DNA of 64,000 nucleotides from Azospirillum endophyticum (GTDB lineage Bacteria; Pseudomonadota; Alphaproteobacteria; Azospirillales; Azospirillaceae), in NCBI RefSeq assembly GCF_016595245.1, contig NZ_JAENHM010000046.1, positions 73,207 through 137,206 of the forward strand, given 5' to 3'. The translations under genes and the position numbers were made by a program. This document shows positions 55,757 through 64,000 of this stretch, piece by piece (the first letter of the stretch is position 1; each line of letters opens with the position of its first letter). Under the pieces are notes generated by a model. That model was not told where the DNA came from. It made no database searches and saw only the letters and a program-made list of their open reading frames with translations.

Positions 55757-56845
55757 TTAAAGCGACTCCAAGGTGACAATTAGTTCATCAATATCCGTCG
55801 GAATTGAGGATCGGAATGCCACAATTTCGCCACTAATCGGATGACGGAAGGTCAGGGCCGCAGCGTGCAATGCCTGACGCGGAAACCCAACAAGACGTCC
55901 CCGAACCGGTTCCGGCAGCAGCGAGGCGAATTTGCCGCCCGGCCGCCCCGACCGCCCGCGGCCATAGAGCGGATCACCGACCAGCGGGTGGCCGATATGG
56001 GTCAGGTGGACGCGGATCTGGTGGGTGCGCCCGGTCTCCAGCACGCATTCGACCAGCGACGCCGCCATGCCGAAGCTCTTCACCACGCGGTATTTGGTGG
56101 CGGCCGGCTTCCCGCCGCCGGTCACCACCGCCATCTTCTTGCGGTCGGCGCTGCTGCGGCCGATGTTGCCCTCGATCCGTCCCTGGGTCGGGTTGGGCAC
56201 GCCCCAGACCAGCGCCAGATAGGTGCGGCTGAGCGTGCGGTCGGAGAACTGGTCGCTCAGGCCATGGTGGGCGCGGTCGTTCTTGGCGACCACCATCAGG
56301 CCGCTGGTGTCCTTGTCCAGCCGGTGGACGATGCCCGGCCGCCGCACCCCGCCGATGCCGGACAGGCTGTCGCCACAATGGGCCAGCAGGGCGTTGACCA
56401 GCGTGCCGTCGGGATTGCCGGCGGCCGGATGGACGACGAGGCCGGCTGGCTTGTCGATCACCAGAACGTCGGCATCCTCGTAGACCACGTCGAGCGGGAT
56501 GTCCTGCGCCACCGGTTCGGCGGCCTCCGCCCCCGGCACCTGCACTTCGAAGGTCTGGCCGGGTTTGACCCTCAGGGACGCGTCCGTTATCGTCCGGCCG
56601 TCGCCGCGCACGCAGCCCTGTTCCAGCAGGGCCTGCACGCGCGACCGCGACAGGTCCGGCAGGCCCGCCGCCAACGCCTTGTCCAGCCGCTGACCCGCCG
56701 CCGCCTCGGGAACCGTGTAGGCGAGCGGCCCGGCGGCGGGAGGCAGGGAGGAACCGGCGTCGTCGTCCGCATCGAGGACATCGTCGGACAGGTCTTCGGG
56801 TGTGTTGTCGTCCGGTGTGTTGTCGTCCGGTGTGTTGGCGGCCAT
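55757..56845 (-). CDS. rluD: RluA-family 23S rRNA pseudouridine synthase (RluD-like)
   Basis: A 362-residue pseudouridine synthase. After an acidic N-terminus with three DNTPD-type repeats (residues ~6-16, DNA repeat of 15 bp near 56803-56836) comes an S4 domain (RLDKALAAGLPDLSRSRVQALLEQGCV), then the catalytic domain with GIVHRLDKDTSGLMVVAKND, the Asp being the nucleophile. Family members modify helix 69 of 23S rRNA. Length exceeds the usual ~325 residues because of the N-terminal extension. Divergent from the DUF6476-like gene. Confidence 0.9.
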   Translation of the reverse strand: MAANTPDDNTPDDNTPEDLSDDVLDADDDAGSSLPPAAGPLAYTVPEAAAGQRLDKALAAGLPDLSRSRVQALLEQGCVRGDGRTITDASLRVKPGQTFEVQVPGAEAAEPVAQDIPLDVVYEDADVLVIDKPAGLVVHPAAGNPDGTLVNALLAHCGDSLSGIGGVRRPGIVHRLDKDTSGLMVVAKNDRAHHGLSDQFSDRTLSRTYLALVWGVPNPTQGRIEGNIGRSSADRKKMAVVTGGGKPAATKYRVVKSFGMAASLVECVLETGRTHQIRVHLTHIGHPLVGDPLYGRGRSGRPGGKFASLLPEPVRGRLVGFPRQALHAAALTFRHPISGEIVAFRSSIPTDIDELIVTLESL

Positions 56846-56897
56846 CGGCTTTGCGTATCGCGTCCTGTTTCAATCGTCCGGGAGTGGACCCCAAACC

Positions 56898-57248
56898 GTG
56901 CAGATCCTCAAGGTACTCGTCGTCATCATGGGCGCTCTCATCCTCGCCGGCTTCACCTTTCTGGGCGTGGAGCTGTACAAGCGGATGTCGGACCCCAACC
57001 GCGCCTCGCTGACCGCCACCGCCCCGGCGCCGGTTCCGGCCGAGCGCCCCGCCGAGGTGACGCTGGACGTCCCGGCCGGGTCCCGCATCGGCGAGATGCT
57101 GGCGGTCGGCAACCGCGTCCTGTTCAAGGTGACCCTGCCGCAGGGGCCGGACCGCCTCTACCTGATCGACCCGCGCAACGGCGCCGTCACCGCCACGGTC
57201 ACCGCCGGCCCGATTTCCGGCTCCATCCCCGCCAAGCCCGCCCCCTGA
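56898..57248 (+). CDS. DUF6476-like small membrane protein
   Basis: A 116-residue protein read from a GTG start at 56898: MQILKVLVVIMGALILAGFTFLG gives one membrane helix followed by a basic ELYKRM and a short Pro/Ala linker, then an ~60-residue beta-rich domain (PAGSRIGEMLAVGNRVLFKVTLPQGPDRLYLIDPRNG). This arrangement beside rluD/rpoH is characteristic of the DUF6476 family in alphaproteobacteria. Function not known. Other in-frame starts upstream lack support. Confidence 0.75.
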   Translation: MQILKVLVVIMGALILAGFTFLGVELYKRMSDPNRASLTATAPAPVPAERPAEVTLDVPAGSRIGEMLAVGNRVLFKVTLPQGPDRLYLIDPRNGAVTATVTAGPISGSIPAKPAP

Positions 57249-57282
57249 AAAGCCCGCTTCCCGAAAGACAGGTTTCGCGATC

Positions 57283-58317
57283 ATGCATGATTTCCGCAGC
57301 GACAACGTCGCCGGTGCCGCCCCGCAGGTGATGACGGCGCTGGCGGCCTCCGCGTCCGGCACAGCCGCCCCCTACGGCAACGATCCCTGGACCGCGCGGG
57401 TGACCGAGCGGCTGTGCGCGATCTTCGAGACCGAGGTCGCGGTCTTCCCCGTCGCCACCGGCACGGCGGCCAATTCGCTGGCGCTGTCGGCGCTGGTCCC
57501 GCCCTTCGGCGCCGTGCTGTGCCATGACGAGGCCCACATCGCCGTCGACGAATGCGGCGCGCCGGAATTCTTCACCGGCGGCGCCAAGCTGGTGCCGCTG
57601 GCCGGCGCGCATGGCAAGCTGACCCCGGACGCCGTCACCCGGCACATCGCCAGGGCCGGCGTCGGCGTCGTCCACCGCGTCCAGCCCGCGGCGCTCAGCC
57701 TGACCCAGGCGACGGAGGCCGGCACCGTCTATACCCCGGCGGAGGTCGAGGCGCTGGTCGAGGCCGCCCATTCCAACGGCATGGCCGTGCATATGGACGG
57801 CGCCCGCTTCGCCAACGCCATCGCCCGGCTGGGCTGCCCGCCTGCCGACGTGACGTGGCGCGCCGGGGTCGACGTGCTGACGCTGGGCGGTACCAAGGGC
57901 GGCTGCCTCGCCGCCGAGGCGGTGGTGTTCTTCAACCCGGCGATGGCCGAGGATTTCGGCTTCGGCCGCAAGCGCGGCGGCCATCTGGTGTCGAAGATGC
58001 GCTTCCTGTCGGCGCAGCTCGACGCCTGGCTGGACGACGGGCTGTGGCTGCGGCTGGCCGCCCATGCCAACGCCATGGCCGACCGGCTGGCCGAAGGGCT
58101 GACGGCTCTGCCCGGCGTCGAGCTGGCCCATCCGGTGGAGGCCAACGAGCTGTTCGTCCGCCTGCCGAGGGCGTATGCCGAGGCGCTGGAGGCGGCCGGC
58201 TACGGCTTCTACAGCTGGGACGACGGCACCGCGCGCTTCGTGACGGCGTTCGATACGCCGGCGGCGGCGGTGGACGGGTTGGTGGGTATTTTGCGCGGCC
58301 TGCAAGAAAAGGCTTGA
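57283..58317 (+). CDS. ltaE: Low-specificity L-threonine aldolase
   Basis: A 344-residue fold-type I PLP enzyme that splits L-threonine or allo-threonine into glycine and acetaldehyde. The N-terminus DFRSDNVAGAAPQVMTAL, the H/D pair in AVHMDGARFANAIA, and the Schiff-base Lys in LTLGGTKGGCLAAEAV are visible. Starts 34 bases after the membrane protein, so may be cotranscribed. Confidence 0.93.
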   Translation: MHDFRSDNVAGAAPQVMTALAASASGTAAPYGNDPWTARVTERLCAIFETEVAVFPVATGTAANSLALSALVPPFGAVLCHDEAHIAVDECGAPEFFTGGAKLVPLAGAHGKLTPDAVTRHIARAGVGVVHRVQPAALSLTQATEAGTVYTPAEVEALVEAAHSNGMAVHMDGARFANAIARLGCPPADVTWRAGVDVLTLGGTKGGCLAAEAVVFFNPAMAEDFGFGRKRGGHLVSKMRFLSAQLDAWLDDGLWLRLAAHANAMADRLAEGLTALPGVELAHPVEANELFVRLPRAYAEALEAAGYGFYSWDDGTARFVTAFDTPAAAVDGLVGILRGLQEKA

Positions 58318-58360
58318 TCGGTGGGCCGGGCTTCGTTAGAAACCCGCCCACGCCGATGAC

Positions 58361-58436
58361 GTCCCCATCGTCTAGAGGCCTAGGACACCGCCCTCTCACG
58401 GCGGTAACAGGGGTTCGACTCCCCTTGGGGACGCCA
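58361..58436 (+). tRNA. tRNA-Glu(CTC)
   Basis: A 76-nt gene ending in encoded CCA. Acceptor GTCCCCA pairs with TGGGGAC; anticodon stem CCGCC/GGCGG encloses CTCTCAC, giving anticodon CTC; T arm AGGGG-TTCGACT-CCCCT. Confidence 0.97.
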
Positions 58437-58503
58437 ACCTTCCAAGGTTGGGTCGTGCGGCCGGTGGCAGCCTCCACCGCCGCGGCATTCATCGGGACCA
58501 GAC

Positions 58504-58579
58504 GTCCCCATCGTCTAGAGGCCTAGGACACCGCCCTCTCACGGCGGTAACAGGGGTTCGACTCCCCTTGGGGACGCCA
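58504..58579 (+). tRNA. tRNA-Glu(CTC), identical second copy
   Basis: Identical to the gene at 58361 over all 76 nt, including the encoded CCA. The spacer between them is 67 nt and unrelated to the spacer that follows. Confidence 0.97.
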
Positions 58580-58624
58580 TCCACGCGCTGGGTGAGTTGA
58601 TTGAGCGCAGGTTGAAGGTACAAC

Positions 58625-58700
<76 letters not shown>

Positions 58701-58737
58701 CTTTCCACATTTTCGACTTTACTTCGATAAGTCATGA

Positions 58738-58767
58738 CCTCGCAGGTTTGCGAGGCTTTTTGTTTTT
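58738..58767 (+). terminator. Rho-independent terminator after the tRNA cluster
   Basis: Stem CCTCGC/GCGAGG with AGGTTT loop followed by C, TTTTT, G, TTTTT. Confidence 0.85.
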
Positions 58768-59282
58768 GGTGCTTTGGCCGGAAACCTGAAGGCCCGCCTT
58801 CGCGCTGAAGTATGCACAGGTCTCAGCTTTGCGGAACATGCTGGAATTAAGCGACGTCTTTGGCCGTCATTCCCGCGAAGGAGCCTGTGAAGAAATCGGT
58901 GACTCGCTGAGAGAAGCCCCAAGTTCGAACTGGGTCGCGTTGGATCGCATCGTGCGCGTCCCTCGGCCGTCATTCCCGCGAAGGCGGGAATCCAGCCTTT
59001 ACAAGCACTTGTGTTGGAAATCCTGGTTCCTCGCCTCCGCGGGGATGACGAGTGGGAGATGTGCACGCCTGTCTGATCAGGGCTTTCTCATATAAGTTCG
59101 ATTTCTTCACAGGCTCGAAGGCGGGAATCCAGCCGGCTCGGCAGCTGAACCGCGGAGTTTTCTGGATTCCCGCCTTCGCGGGAATGACGCAGAGCTCTCT
59201 CAATTCCAGAGACTTACAAGGATTGGAGCCATGTGCATACTTTAGCCCCTTCGCGGGGATGACGGCCAAGACGAGGTGGGAG
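58768..59282. repeat. Repeat-rich intergenic region with nested inverted repeats
   Basis: No gene seen. It contains at least four copies or halves of the GTCATTCCCGC(GAAG)GCGGGAAT family (58866-58881, 58968-59048, 59119-59189, 59249-59265). In addition, unique-looking arms are mirrored around a common axis: 58804-58818 with 59232-59246 (14/15) and 58841-58851 with 59199-59209 (10/11), both centred at 59025. A 17-bp arm 58882-58898 pairs perfectly with 59099-59115 but is shifted. Confidence 0.8.
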
Positions 59283-60485
59283 TCAGCTCAACACCCCCGT
59301 CCGATACAGCGTCACCTTAATCCCGCCGTTCGACACAGTCACCCCGCTCTCCTCGAACGGCAGTTCCGTCGCCTTCGCCAGGGCGGCTTCGTTGGTGATG
59401 ATCGCCACCCGCCAGCCGGCGAAGCGCGTCTTCAGCGTGTTGCCCATGGCGTGGTAGAGCGGGATCAGCGACTTGCCCTCGCCGATGCGGGCGCCGTAGG
59501 GCGGATTGACGATGACGAGGCCGGGGGGACTCTCGGGCGGGGTCAGGTCGCTGATGGCGTGGTGGGCGAAATCGGTCCAGGCGGAGACGCCGGCCCGCTC
59601 GGCGTTGGCGCGGCTCATGGCGATGGCGCCGGCGTCGCGGTCGCTGCCGTAGAAGCGGACGGCGGGAGGCGTGGCCATGCCGCTGCCGCGCAGGCTCTGC
59701 CAGCGGGCGGGGTCGAAGTTGGCGAGCTGCTCGAAGGCGAAGGAGCGGGACCGGCCGGGCTTCAGGCCGGCGGCCATCTCGGCGGCCTCGATGGCGAAGG
59801 TGCCGGAGCCGCACATCGGGTCCACCACGGGGATCGGCTCCCGCCCGTCATAGCCGCATTGGCGCAGGAACAGCGCCGCCAGGGTCTCGCGCATCGGCGC
59901 CTTGTTGACCGCCTCCTTATGGCCGCGCTTGTGCAGTGACTCGCCGGAGCTGTCGACGCTGATGGTGCAGAGGTCGTCGTCGATGCGCGCCTTGATCTGG
60001 ACGGCGATCTCCAGGGGGCGGGTGTCTTCTTCCCCCACGTCCCTGTCGGCGGACTTCCCGGTCTTCTTGGGCGCGGCCTTGACGATGGGGGCGCCGAGTT
60101 CCTCGGCGATGGCGCGCTCGATACGCTGGGCGGCGGCGCCGGCATGGTAGATGCGCGAGGCCTTGCAGGAGGCCTCGACCCGCACCGGCACGTCGGCGCG
60201 CAGGATTTCGGCCCAGGGAACCCGGCGGGCGCGCTTGTCGAGCTGCGCCAGATGCAGGGCGCGGAAGGAGGCGATGCGCGCCAGCACGCGGGTGGCGCCG
60301 CGCAGTTCCAGGTTGGCACGCCAGACCTCGGGCCAGCCGCCGGTGACCGTGACCCCGCCCTTCACCATGGTCGGGTCGGTGAAGCCGCGGTCGGCGGCCT
60401 CCGCGCACAGCACGGCTTCCAGGCCGGGGGCGGCCACCAGGAAAATCTCGAAGGGCTGGGCGGGGCTGGTCGGGTCGGTGTTCAT
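59283..60485 (-). CDS. THUMP-domain SAM-dependent RNA methyltransferase (RlmL/TrmN-like)
   Basis: A 400-residue protein. The N-terminal ~170 residues are ferredoxin-like plus THUMP RNA-binding region (VRVEASCKASRIYHAGAAAQRI). The Rossmann methyltransferase domain has VVDPMCGSGTFAIEAAEMA (motif I) and the base-N-methylation signature IVNPPYGARIGEG. Probably makes m2G in 23S rRNA or tRNA. The ATG at 60485 starts the family sequence; the frame extends upstream. Confidence 0.9.
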   Translation of the reverse strand: MNTDPTSPAQPFEIFLVAAPGLEAVLCAEAADRGFTDPTMVKGGVTVTGGWPEVWRANLELRGATRVLARIASFRALHLAQLDKRARRVPWAEILRADVPVRVEASCKASRIYHAGAAAQRIERAIAEELGAPIVKAAPKKTGKSADRDVGEEDTRPLEIAVQIKARIDDDLCTISVDSSGESLHKRGHKEAVNKAPMRETLAALFLRQCGYDGREPIPVVDPMCGSGTFAIEAAEMAAGLKPGRSRSFAFEQLANFDPARWQSLRGSGMATPPAVRFYGSDRDAGAIAMSRANAERAGVSAWTDFAHHAISDLTPPESPPGLVIVNPPYGARIGEGKSLIPLYHAMGNTLKTRFAGWRVAIITNEAALAKATELPFEESGVTVSNGGIKVTLYRTGVLS

Positions 60486-60655
60486 GCGCCTACATAGCCC
60501 GAAGGGCCGGCTTCCATCGACAGGATTCTCGCGGAACGGCCCAGCTGTTGACGCCGGAATGCCGGCCCCTATGATCGGATTGGAACACGAACAATCAAGC
60601 CGGCTTGCGATTCCGAACATGGAAAGCAGCCGGGCAGCTAGGGAGAGCGCACATC

Positions 60656-61456
60656 ATGACCGCCACCGACACCACCCACATGTCTGCCGACTGGCCCGCC
60701 GACCTGCTGGCGCAGGAGTTCCGCGGCAAGCGGGTTCTGGTGACCGGCAGCAGCCGCGGCATTGGTGCCGCGGTGGCGGCGGCCTTTGCCCGGCTCGGCG
60801 CCCGCGTCGCCATCCATGGCCGCGACGGGGCGGCCCTGGAAGCGGTGGCGGCCGGGATGGGTGGCGGCGTGGTGGCGCTGGCCGGCGATTTCGCCGACAA
60901 GGCACAGACCCGCGGGGTGGTGGAACGGGCGGTCGAGCGGCTGGGCGGGCTGGACGTGCTGGTCAACAACGCCGGCACCATGCTGGGCCGGGTGGCCTTG
61001 GCCGACATCGAGGACGGGTTCCTGCAACGGCAGTTCGACCTGAACGCCGCCTCGGCGGTCGTCGCCAGCCGCACCGCCCTGCCGGCGCTGATCGCGTCCA
61101 GGGGCGCCATCGTCAACACCGGCTCGATCTCCGGCCGCACCGGGGGCAGCGCCGGGTCCTCGCTCTACAGCGCCGCCAAGGCCTTCCAGGCCAGCCTCGC
61201 CCGCTCGCTGGCGACGGAGCTGGCGCCGCACGGCATCCGCGTCAACGCGGTGTCGCCCGGCACCATCGACACCGACTTCCACGGGCGCTACTCCACCCCG
61301 GACAAGCTGGCGCAGACCGCGGCGCGGATCCCGCTGAAGCGGCTCGGCACGGCGGAGGATTGCGTCGGCGCCTACCTGTTCCTCGCCTCCAACCGGCTGG
61401 CCGGCTACATCACCGGACAGACCATCGAGGTCAATGGCGGCCAGTTATATAACTAA
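60656..61456 (+). CDS. Short-chain dehydrogenase/reductase
   Basis: A 266-residue classical SDR. Cofactor motif VTGSSRGIGAAVAAAF with Arg after the second Gly and NNAG in DVLVNNAGTM; catalytic Ser in NTGSISGRTGG and YxxxK in SLYSAAKAF. C-terminal LAGYITGQTIEVNGGQLYN is typical of FabG-like reductases. Substrate unknown. RBS AGGGAG lies about 10 bases upstream of the ATG. Confidence 0.92.
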   Translation: MTATDTTHMSADWPADLLAQEFRGKRVLVTGSSRGIGAAVAAAFARLGARVAIHGRDGAALEAVAAGMGGGVVALAGDFADKAQTRGVVERAVERLGGLDVLVNNAGTMLGRVALADIEDGFLQRQFDLNAASAVVASRTALPALIASRGAIVNTGSISGRTGGSAGSSLYSAAKAFQASLARSLATELAPHGIRVNAVSPGTIDTDFHGRYSTPDKLAQTAARIPLKRLGTAEDCVGAYLFLASNRLAGYITGQTIEVNGGQLYN

Positions 61457-61607
61457 GGACTTAAATTTCGCACATGCGAAGGTGAAGCTTTGGCAAAATG
61501 CGAAGCAATCTCAATGATCTTTGCAAAATGCAGAGGATGAATATGTCCTTACTCTGGGAATAGATCGATTTCGTAGGGTAAAAAAACATTCCGGCGTTAA
61601 TGGTCCC

Positions 61608-61624
61608 TTGGCACTGTTCTTGTA
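61608..61624 (+). promoter_or_regulatory. Sigma-54-like promoter upstream of the chemoreceptor
   Basis: TTGGCAC-TGTTC-TTGTA matches the -24/-12 consensus TTGGCAC-N5-TTGCA except for T in place of C at -12. It is 80 bases upstream of the ATG in an AT-rich gap (61457-61703) that otherwise lacks features. Confidence 0.45.
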
Positions 61625-61703
61625 GGCTACCTCGGTTCACAACCGGTCGTCCGAACGATCGGGATGCCGCCAGCAGCAGGGTCAGAAGACGAGGTCACCA
61701 GCC

Positions 61704-63767
61704 ATGAACGCCAACCGCCAAACCCAGCCGCCCTCAGCCCAGCCGACCAAAGCCGGTCCTTTCGCCAACCTGCGCACGGCGACCAAGATCTACACCGGCT
61801 TCGGCGTGACGCTGGCGCTGCTGGTCGGGCTGGGGGCGGTGTCGTGGATGGGCTTGCGGTCGAGCGACGATGCGCTGCGCCGCTATGCGGGGCAGTCGCA
61901 TGTCGCCATGGCGGTGGCGGAGGCGGACACCGACATGGCCGACGCGCTGGGGGCGGCGGAGGAATTCGTGTCGAGCGGGTCCCCCGCGGTGGCCGACCGC
62001 TTCCGCGGCGACGTGGCGGAGTTCCGCCAGAAGCTGCAGGGCGCCACCGCGCGGATGACCAGCACAGCGGATCTCCAGGCGGCCCAGGAGATCGCCACCC
62101 TGCTCCAGACGCTGACCGGCGGCTTCGACCGGCTGGTCGCCGCGCGGACGGAGCGCGATTCGATCATCGCCTCGGTGGTGAACACGCTGGGTGCCGACAT
62201 CCGCCGCACGCTGAGCGACACCGTCAAGGCGGAAAAGGATGGCGGCAACCTGGACCGCACGGTGCGGGCCGCCGACGTCAGCGAACAGTATCTGCTGGTC
62301 CGCGTGCTGGTCGCCCGCTTCGTGGCGGAGATGAAGGCGGAGGATCTGGCCCGCATCCGCAAGGATCTGGCCGACGTGACGGCGAAGTCCGGGGCGCTGC
62401 GCGAGGGCATGGCCGACGGTCCGGTCAAGGCCAAGCTGTCCGACGCGGTCGCCAAGCTTCCCGCCTATGGCGCCGGGATCGACCGCATCGCGGCGTTGAG
62501 CGACCAACTCCAGTCGCTGAACAGCGAGACCCTGGGCAAGGCCGGCAAGGAGATCGGCGACAAGATCGGCCTGATCCGCGACCATTCCGCCAGCTTCCTG
62601 GCGCAGCTGGAGGTCACCGCCGCCGCCGAGGTGGCCGCGGCGGAAGGACGCGGAACCATGGTGACCGCGGCGGCGGTGCTGCTCGGCCTGCTGCTGGCCT
62701 GGGCGATCTCGCGGGCGATCACCCGGCCGCTCGGCGGCATCACGCGGGCGATGGGCCGTCTGGCCGAGGGTGACCTGGGCGTGGAAGTCACCGACGACCG
62801 CCGCCGGGACGAGATCGGCGCGTTGGCCCGCGCGCTCCAGGTCTTCAAGACCAACGCGCTGGAGATCGAGCGGATGCGCAGGGCGCAGGAGGAGAGCGAG
62901 CGCCGGGCCGCGGCGCAGCGGCGCCAGACGATGATGCAGATGGCCGACACCTTCGAAAGCACGGTGAAGGGCATCGTCGACACCGTCGCCACCGCCGCCA
63001 CCGGCATGCGGGACGCCGCCACCGTGCTGACCGCCACCGCGCAGGAGGCGAGCGAACGGTCGCTGCTGGTCGCGTCGGCGTCGGAACAGGCCTCGGCCAA
63101 CGTGCAGACCGTCGCCACCGCGACGGAGGAGCTGTCGGCCTCCATCTCCGAGATCGGCCAGCAGGTGGAGAACTCCACCCGCATCGCCACCCAGGCGGTG
63201 AGCGACGCCCACGGCGCCGACCGCACCATGCGCGAGTTGGTCTCCGCCGCCGAGCAGATCGGCGCGGTGGTGGAGCTGATCAGCGGCATCGCAGCGCAAA
63301 CCAACCTGCTGGCGCTGAACGCCACCATCGAGGCGGCCCGCGCCGGCGAGGCCGGCAAGGGCTTCGCCGTGGTGGCGAGCGAGGTGAAGGCGCTGGCGAC
63401 CCAGACCGCGCGGGCCACCGACGAGATCCAGGCCAAGGTCCAGGAAATCCAGCAGACCACCGGCGGCGCCCAGAAGGCGATCGGCAGCATCGGCAAGACC
63501 ATCGGCCACATGAGCGAGATCACCACCGCCATCGCCGCCGCCATCGAGGAGCAGGCCGCCGCCACCCGCGAGATCGCCTCCAGCGTCACCCAGGCGGCGC
63601 AGGGCACCGAGGAGGTGTCGAGCAACATCGCCGGCGTCAGCACCGCCGTCCACGAGACCGGCGACGCCGCCGGCCGCGTCCACGGCACGTCGCAGGATCT
63701 GGCCACCGAGGCGGAGCGCCTGCGGCGCGAGGTCGGGACCTTCATCGCGACGGTGCGGGCGGCGTAG
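61704..63767 (+). CDS. Methyl-accepting chemotaxis protein
   Basis: A 687-residue transducer. Membrane segments at residues ~30-50 and ~318-338 bracket a helical periplasmic sensor (~50-315, four-helix-type). A HAMP domain (~340-395) leads to the signalling domain with the conserved hairpin tip [37 protein letters not shown]. The cytoplasmic part has MCP coiled-coil heptads with [11 protein letters not shown]. No cheB/cheR pentapeptide at the C-terminus (ends TVRAA). Ligand unknown. Confidence 0.95.
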   Translation: MNANRQTQPPSAQPTKAGPFANLRTATKIYTGFGVTLALLVGLGAVSWMGLRSSDDALRRYAGQSHVAMAVAEADTDMADALGAAEEFVSSGSPAVADRFRGDVAEFRQKLQGATARMTSTADLQAAQEIATLLQTLTGGFDRLVAARTERDSIIASVVNTLGADIRRTLSDTVKAEKDGGNLDRTVRAADVSEQYLLVRVLVARFVAEMKAEDLARIRKDLADVTAKSGALREGMADGPVKAKLSDAVAKLPAYGAGIDRIAALSDQLQSLNSETLGKAGKEIGDKIGLIRDHSASFLAQLEVTAAAEVAAAEGRGTMVTAAAVLLGLLLAWAISRAITRPLGGITRAMGRLAEGDLGVEVTDDRRRDEIGALARALQVFKTNALEIERMRRAQEESERRAAAQRRQTMMQMADTFESTVKGIVDTVATAATGMRDAATVLTATAQEASERSLLVASASEQASANVQTVATATEELSASISEIGQQVENSTRIATQAVSDAHGADRTMRELVSAAEQIGAVVELISGIAAQTNLLALNATIEAARAGEAGKGFAVVASEVKALATQTARATDEIQAKVQEIQQTTGGAQKAIGSIGKTIGHMSEITTAIAAAIEEQAAATREIASSVTQAAQGTEEVSSNIAGVSTAVHETGDAAGRVHGTSQDLATEAERLRREVGTFIATVRAA

Positions 63768-63788
63768 GGTTTGGGGGGCAGGCTGGTC

Positions 63789-63942
63789 TTCCCTCTCCCG
63801 CCCCGGGAGAGGGAAGGGGCCCATGGCATCGCCATGGGAAGGGTGAGGGGCGATCCAAGGAACCATGCGGTTCGGGATCCTTGCCCTACCCCTCACCCTC
63901 CCCACGCCTGCGGCGCGGGTCCCCTCCCTCTCCCGGGGCGGG
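63789..63942. repeat. Dispersed repeat of a related family
   Basis: Arms CCCTCTCCCGCCCCGGGAGAGGG and inverted CCCTCCCTCTCCCGGGGCGGG around a core containing CCATGGCATCGCCATGG and GGATCC-type palindromes. Related to, but distinct from, the CCCTCTCCCC family. Beyond it (63943-64000) nothing is recognised. Confidence 0.75.
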
Positions 63943-64000
63943 CTAATCTATCAACACAAGTACTGTGCGAGGGCAGCGCCCTCGCACAGGGTTGAGAAAC

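Noticed and set aside
58768..59282. CRISPR-like array in the repeat-rich gap
   Set aside because: The repeats are palindromic, unevenly spaced, in both orientations and of different lengths, and no cas genes are present.

Overview
The window looks like chromosome or chromid sequence from a GC-rich alphaproteobacterium, most likely an Azospirillum-like member of the Rhodospirillales. This rests on roughly 70% GC, an rpoH gene carrying the RpoH box next to an RluD-type pseudouridine synthase and a DUF6476-like membrane protein, a large soluble and membrane chemoreceptor/kinase repertoire, and many GC-rich dispersed palindromic repeats. Genus placement is inference. There is no rRNA and no CRISPR.

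Left part, 1-17.8 kb, almost all on the minus strand: a five-gene operon with every gene pair overlapping by 4 bases (four glycosyltransferases and a histidine phosphatase); an oligopeptide-type ABC importer (fused ATPase, binding protein, two permeases); a large ABC-exporter-like protein whose ATPase motifs are all degenerate and which ends in a cyclic-nucleotide-binding domain; a methyltransferase and homogentisate dioxygenase hmgA. Dispersed repeat elements of about 115 bp sit in the gaps, and two sit in frame inside genes (the phosphatase and the binding protein).

17.8-25.7 kb: a giant secreted protein (TPS haemagglutinin domain, polyproline stalk, C-terminal caspase domain) is transcribed away from a ParA/DUF3102 pair. 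The gap between them holds two identical palindromes of LacI/GntR type.

26-37.2 kb: valine catabolism genes (mmsB, acyl-CoA dehydrogenase, mmsA) with a convergent LysR regulator, a TPR/FkbM fusion, a second ParA with a C-terminal membrane segment, an M20 peptidase and an old-yellow-enzyme reductase.

37.2-40.9 kb is the most unusual stretch. It is clearly less GC-rich than its surroundings and reads as a graspetide (microviridin-like, omega-ester peptide) RiPP locus: a 43-residue precursor with a PFFxxFLE leader motif, an MvdC/MvdD-type ATP-grasp ligase, a JmjC/cupin-like putative oxygenase and a capsule-biosynthesis-like putative glycosyltransferase, ending beside an IS256-family transposase remnant.

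40.9-64 kb: an amino-acid-binding protein, hybrid histidine kinase and response regulator operon; aldo/keto reductase; LysR and divergent MFS exporter; DUF1127, GNAT, threonine dehydratase-like, PhzF, VOC and gamma-glutamylcyclotransferase genes; a MarR-GNAT fusion; rpoH, rluD, DUF6476 and threonine aldolase; three tRNA-Glu genes; a repeat-rich gap; an RlmL-like methyltransferase; an SDR; and a chemoreceptor.
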